Origin: Acetobacteraceae bacterium | GTDB lineage: Bacteria > Pseudomonadota > Alphaproteobacteria > Acetobacterales > Acetobacteraceae | Direction: 5' to 3' | Assembly (NCBI GenBank): GCA_027323595.1 | Contig: DAHWBL010000207.1 | Location: 1 to 8,271 of the forward strand | DNA: 8,271 nt | Program-made: the position numbers and the translations under genes | The notes under the pieces: generated by a model | What the model was told of the DNA's origin: nothing | What the model saw: only the letters and a program-made list of their open reading frames with translations | Database searches by the model: none | In this document: piece by piece, positions 5,323 to 8,271 of the stretch | Numbering within the stretch: position 1 is the stretch's first letter | Layout of the letters: each line of letters begins with the position of its first letter

Positions 5323-6243
5323 ATGGATGCGGATGAGCGGTTCGTCGCCTCGATCAAGCTGCGGCAGGTGCAATATTTCCTGGCAGTGGCGGAGAGTTTG
5401 CATTTCACCCGGGCGGCGTCGTCGCTGTCGGTGACGCAGCCGACCTTGTCGCACCAGATCGCCGAGCTGGAATCGCAGATCGGCACGAAGCTGTTCGACC
5501 GGGTGGGCAAGACGGTGCGGCTGACCGAGGCGGGGGAGGCGTTCGCCGGGCATGCGCGCGCCGCGCTGCGCGAGTTGCAGGCCGGGCGGGTGGCGCTGGA
5601 GGAATTGCGCGGGCTGGTGCGCGGCAGTTTGCGCATCGGGGTGATCCAGTCCTTCAGCCGCACCTTGCTGCCGCCGATCCTGGGGCGGTTCATCGCAGCG
5701 CACCCCGGCATTCGCCCGCTGGTGGAAGAGATGGCCGCACCGGCGATCGAGCGGGCGCTGGCCGCCGGGCGGCTGGACATCGGCATCGCCTTCGCGCCGG
5801 GCGCGCTGGCGCAGACCGAGATCGAGCCGGTGTTGCAGGAGGCGATGCTGCTGGTGGTGGGGCGGCGGCACCGGCTGGCGCGGCGGGGCACGCTGCGGCT
5901 GGCCGAGCTGGACGGCGAACGGCTGGCGCTGCTGAGCCGGGAGTTCACCACGCGGCAACTGATCGATCGGTATCTGGACAGTGTCGGCGCGCGGCCCGAG
6001 CTGGTGTGCGAGACCAATTCGATCGAGGTGATTTTGGGCACGGTGAGCGAGGGCGCGCTGGCGGCGATCCTGCCGGAGCGCGCGATCGGGCGACGCGGGC
6101 CGGGGCTGGCGACGGTGCGGCTGGTGGAGCCGACGCCGGTGCGGGTGTCGGCGCTGATGTGGGCGCGGCACAGCCACCGCACCGCCGCGGCGCTGAGCTT
6201 CGCCGCCCAGGTGCGGGCGCATTTTCTCGCGGGCCTGGGGTAA
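5323..6243 (+). CDS. LysR-family transcriptional regulator
   Basis: This 306-residue regulator has normal LysR-family length. The winged helix-turn-helix is at about residues 13-71: LRQVQYFLAVAESLHFTRAA, then SVTQPTLSHQIAELE as recognition helix region, then LFDR and RLTEAG. A linker helix runs to about 98. The C-terminal effector-binding domain (type 2 periplasmic-binding fold) starts at GSLRIGVIQSF (101-111), with RLDIGIAF (150-157) and a late EGALAAILPE (243-252) typical of the family. The HTH wording resembles the CynR/CbnR-type branch, which often responds to small aromatic or organic acids, but the effector cannot be read from sequence. The ATG at 5323 has a strong GGAGG five bases upstream. 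It is divergent from the crotonase gene and convergent with the Rieske oxygenase, 23 bases apart; both are candidate targets. Confidence 0.95.
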   Translation: MDADERFVASIKLRQVQYFLAVAESLHFTRAASSLSVTQPTLSHQIAELESQIGTKLFDRVGKTVRLTEAGEAFAGHARAALRELQAGRVALEELRGLVRGSLRIGVIQSFSRTLLPPILGRFIAAHPGIRPLVEEMAAPAIERALAAGRLDIGIAFAPGALAQTEIEPVLQEAMLLVVGRRHRLARRGTLRLAELDGERLALLSREFTTRQLIDRYLDSVGARPELVCETNSIEVILGTVSEGALAAILPERAIGRRGPGLATVRLVEPTPVRVSALMWARHSHRTAAALSFAAQVRAHFLAGLG

Positions 6244-6266
6244 TCTTCAGGCCCGGTCTGTAGGTT

Positions 6267-7340
6267 TCAGCGATCGTCCGCCAGCATGCGGCGCAGGATG
6301 CGCTGGTATTGCACCGGGCCGGCATCGATGGACAGCAGCACCGGCTGCAAGGGCGTGGTGGCGGCGTCCATGCGGCGTTGCTGGGCCTCGATCACCGGGC
6401 CATCCTGTTCGACGAAGGCGAAGCGGCGCATTTTGGCGATGTTGGCGCGCACCTCCTCGTTCAGGGCGCGGTCGGTGGTCTGCACGTTCCAGCGCACGGC
6501 CGAGAAGCAATAGTGGGTGGTGCGATCGGTTTCAGGCGTGAGCAGGTGAATCGCGTAATAGCCGGTGCCTTCCTCCATCGGCCGGCCGGTCGGGCCGCAG
6601 CCGAAATTCAGCAGCAGGCAGCTCGGCGGCATCCAACTGATGACGGTCCATTGGTCGCCCTGTTCGACCGCGCCCATCATTTTGAGCATGCCCGGGGTCT
6701 CGCCGTCGGTGGAGCGGCGGGCGACGGTGATGATGTCGTCGTTCTGCGTCACCTCGATGTCGGCGACGATGGTGCCGGCACTGCCCAGGATGCCGGCATG
6801 CAGGTAGGAGATGTGGCTGAGATCAAGAAGATTGTCGATCACCAGCTCGTAATGGGCGTTCATCATCATGTAGCCGGGGTCGGTCGCGTGCAGCGGGTCG
6901 GCGGCATCGAGGCAGCTGTAATCAGGGATTTTCGACGGGTCGGCGGGGCGCTCCCCCATCCAGATCCAGATCATCTGGTGGCGTTCGACCAGCGTGTAGC
7001 CGCGCAGGTGGGCGGCCTGCGGAATGGCGCCGTTGCCGTGCGGGTTGTGCACGCAGCGGCCTTCGGCGTTGAATTCGAGGCCGTGATAGGGGCACTGGAT
7101 GCGATCGCCAGGCAGCTTCTTGCCCATCGACAGCGGGGCGAAGCGGTGCGAGCAGGTGTCGTCCATCGCGGCGGGCGTGCCGTCCTGCCGGCGGAACAGC
7201 AGCACCGGGCGGCCCAGCAGGGTGCGCGCGACGAGGCCGTCGGCGGGCAGCTCGGATGCCCACAGCGCGACGTACCAGCAATTGGTGACGAACTGTCCGC
7301 TGGTGGTCTGGGTGAGCTGGTGCGAAAGATCGTCCGCCAT
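6267..7340 (-). CDS. Rieske non-haem iron oxygenase, VanA-like oxygenase component
   Basis: This 357-residue protein has an N-terminal Rieske [2Fe-2S] domain with CSH (63-65) and CPYH (83-86), the Cys-x-His / Cys-x-x-His cluster ligands. A C-terminal catalytic domain contains DNLLDLSHISYLH (169-181), where His176 and His181 bind mononuclear iron and Asp173 is the electron-transfer bridge. Asp313 in EQDGPVIEAQQ is the probable third ligand. Length and motif wording fit the vanillate O-demethylase / dicamba or toluenesulfonate monooxygenase type, which use a single oxygenase polypeptide and a separate ferredoxin reductase to demethylate or hydroxylate aromatic acids. No reductase gene is in the window. 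The start is fixed by a perfect AGGAGG (7351-7346) five bases before the ATG; the frame is open upstream to 7592 but without family resemblance. Substrate unknown. Confidence 0.93.
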   Translation of the reverse strand: MADDLSHQLTQTTSGQFVTNCWYVALWASELPADGLVARTLLGRPVLLFRRQDGTPAAMDDTCSHRFAPLSMGKKLPGDRIQCPYHGLEFNAEGRCVHNPHGNGAIPQAAHLRGYTLVERHQMIWIWMGERPADPSKIPDYSCLDAADPLHATDPGYMMMNAHYELVIDNLLDLSHISYLHAGILGSAGTIVADIEVTQNDDIITVARRSTDGETPGMLKMMGAVEQGDQWTVISWMPPSCLLLNFGCGPTGRPMEEGTGYYAIHLLTPETDRTTHYCFSAVRWNVQTTDRALNEEVRANIAKMRRFAFVEQDGPVIEAQQRRMDAATTPLQPVLLSIDAGPVQYQRILRRMLADDR

Positions 7341-7654
7341 GGGTCCCTCCTGGTGCCGGCGAGCTTGGTTGCTCCCGGCGTCGTTGCGCAAAAGGCTAAC
7401 GCCGATGCGACACGGGGTGCAAGCAGACCGGGGGGTGGTTTTTCCGAAAGCGAGCCTTCTTAGGATGGGAGGAGCGTAGCGGAGCGCGTCAACCGGCCTG
7501 GAACTGACATAAGGCGATGGGTTGCGCCCTGCCGCTGACATCGTGGCGTCGTTGCAGACCGAGCATCCTTGCCCTGTTTGGCGCGGGTCCACGTGAGCCG
7601 GGAGCCGCCCCGGTTCAGGTTCTCAGTCACCGAGGCGACGGACCACACCTATGC
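7341..7654. other. Gap between Rieske oxygenase and right-edge gene
   Basis: About 314 bases without a supportable gene. It should hold the promoter of the leftward Rieske gene. TTGCAC reads leftward from about 7424, but no good -10 follows at the right distance. A small hairpin CCGGG 7598-7602 / CCCGG 7609-7613 lies 42 bases beyond the stop of the right-edge gene, without a T run. Open frames across the stretch (for example 7460-7648 on the minus strand) show no recognisable family. No tRNA-like cloverleaf or terminal inverted repeats were found by eye. Confidence 0.45.
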
Positions 7655-8271
7655 TCACGCCATATTTTTACGCTCTTTGGCATATTTCGGGATTTCCCCG
7701 TGTTGTTGCTCTTTCGATTGAAGTTTTATAATCGCATCTTTTGCAGACTCAACCCCGGCCTCGAACATAAGCGGAAACGCTTCGACAAGGCGGGGCAGGC
7801 CAAGCACCCGACGATCGCCGAGAAACTGGATCGCGGCGGCGTGGCTGGGTCCGTGGCTCCAAATACCCGGCGTTTCGCAAGATTCAGGGAAGTACAAGTT
7901 TTGTTTGATCCCGTTGATCCAATACCAAGGCTCTGGGCGCGTAATTTTCCCATTGGGGTCTATGTGCCACAACGGAAAATAATCTCGGCTATATGGCACG
8001 ACGGCGCCATCTTCCAGTGTCCAGCATCCGTACGGCAGCCAAAAGCGGGCCGGCAGAAAATCAGGGATAGGCAAGCGCGGTGTCTGAACCTCAAAATCCG
8101 CGAGGGAACCAATGCCGTTGTTAAATAGAACTCGCACGCCGCCGCGCGAATATGCATTCTTGGGAAGAAGGTAGCCCTGCGAGCCGGGTTTGACGCTCCC
8201 GACCAAGCTACGGGCTTTGGATTTGACGACGGTTCCCGGCTTTCCTCGCCCCGGCGGCTCGAACACATATT
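7655..8271 (-). CDS. Unrecognised aromatic-rich protein, truncated by the window edge
   Basis: The frame is open from the right edge to a TGA at 7655-7657. A GTG at 8266 would give 203 residues, but the codon before it (TAT) is also open, so the true start may lie outside. I do not recognise the family. Visible features, numbered from that GTG, are a basic Gly/Lys-rich start (1-32), a central block dense in Trp/Tyr/Phe/Pro (RFWLPYGCWTLEDG 74-87, YSRDYFPLWHID 92-103, RPEPWYWINGIKQNLYFPE 110-128), a LGLPRLVEAFPLMFE helix-like segment (155-169) and a charged Lys/Glu tail (181-203). There is no signal peptide or membrane helix. Base composition is lower in GC than the rest of the window, suggesting recent acquisition. 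The opposite-strand frame (7517-8128) is less protein-like. Confidence 0.65.
   Translation of the reverse strand, partial: YVFEPPGRGKPGTVVKSKARSLVGSVKPGSQGYLLPKNAYSRGGVRVLFNNGIGSLADFEVQTPRLPIPDFLPARFWLPYGCWTLEDGAVVPYSRDYFPLWHIDPNGKITRPEPWYWINGIKQNLYFPESCETPGIWSHGPSHAAAIQFLGDRRVLGLPRLVEAFPLMFEAGVESAKDAIIKLQSKEQQHGEIPKYAKERKNMA

Noticed and set aside
4174..6222. 682-codon open frame on the minus strand spanning the crotonase and LysR genes
   Set aside because: It is out of frame with the crotonase and antisense to LysR, has low-complexity Arg/His/Gln composition, and crosses the AT-rich divergent promoter region.
6309..7463. 384-codon plus-strand frame opposite the Rieske oxygenase
   Set aside because: Gly/Ala/Val/His-rich shadow of a gene with complete cofactor motifs; no domain visible.
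7341..7592. N-terminal extension of the Rieske oxygenase to 7592
   Set aside because: The added residues do not resemble the family, and a perfect AGGAGG sits five bases before the ATG at 7340.
7460..7648. 62-codon minus-strand frame as a possible transposase remnant
   Set aside because: It gave a vague impression of insertion-sequence debris, but no catalytic motif, terminal inverted repeats or target duplication could be seen.
7517..8128. 203-codon plus-strand frame opposite the right-edge protein
   Set aside because: Its composition is less protein-like (scattered Arg/Lys/Pro, no coherent blocks), while the minus-strand frame has coherent aromatic blocks and helix-like segments. I keep some doubt because neither has a family match.
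1..8271. CRISPR array, tRNA, rRNA or complete insertion sequence
   Set aside because: No regularly spaced direct repeats, cloverleaf with a TTCRA-type arm, rRNA-like sequence or transposase frame with flanking inverted repeats was found by reading both strands.

Overview
The window is GC-rich (AT-richer only in a few intergenic stretches and at the right end) and uses GTG/ATG stop-start overlaps freely. The gene order hisB - DUF2628 - hisH - GNAT - hisA, together with the style of the intergenic repeats, suggests an alphaproteobacterium of the Rhodospirillales, most likely Acetobacteraceae. That placement is an inference from recalled gene order and composition, not from a search.

Layout. 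1-257 is non-coding, with homopolymer tracts and several inverted repeats, including terminator-like hairpins. 258-1271 (-) is an M19 membrane-dipeptidase-type zinc peptidase with all expected metal ligands. 1272-1502 is the divergent spacer and holds two tandem, strongly palindromic elements sharing the core ATGCCA/TGGCAT. 1503-4423 (+) is a tightly packed histidine-biosynthesis operon: hisB, a small DUF2628 membrane protein, hisH, a GNAT acetyltransferase and hisA. Most junctions overlap or lie within about 10 bases, so translational coupling is likely. hisF and hisE, partners of hisH and hisA in the pathway, do not follow.

Instead hisA overlaps tail-to-tail by 14 bases with a crotonase-family (enoyl-CoA hydratase/isomerase-like) gene, 4410-5222 (-). 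This gene is divergent from a LysR-family regulator, 5323-6243 (+). The 100-base spacer between them carries a perfect interrupted palindrome of the T-N11-A type expected for a LysR operator. A Rieske-type non-haem iron oxygenase, 6267-7340 (-), converges on the regulator. Crotonase, LysR and Rieske oxygenase look like a small aromatic- or acyl-CoA-catabolism module, with no substrate assignable from sequence. 7341-7654 is a gap with no convincing gene. 7655-8271 (-) is an unrecognised, AT-richer, aromatic-rich protein running off the right edge.

I did not find a convincing new multi-gene system. The points most worth a second look are the tandem palindromes before hisB, the his operon without hisF, the crotonase with apparently substituted catalytic acids, and the unknown right-edge protein.
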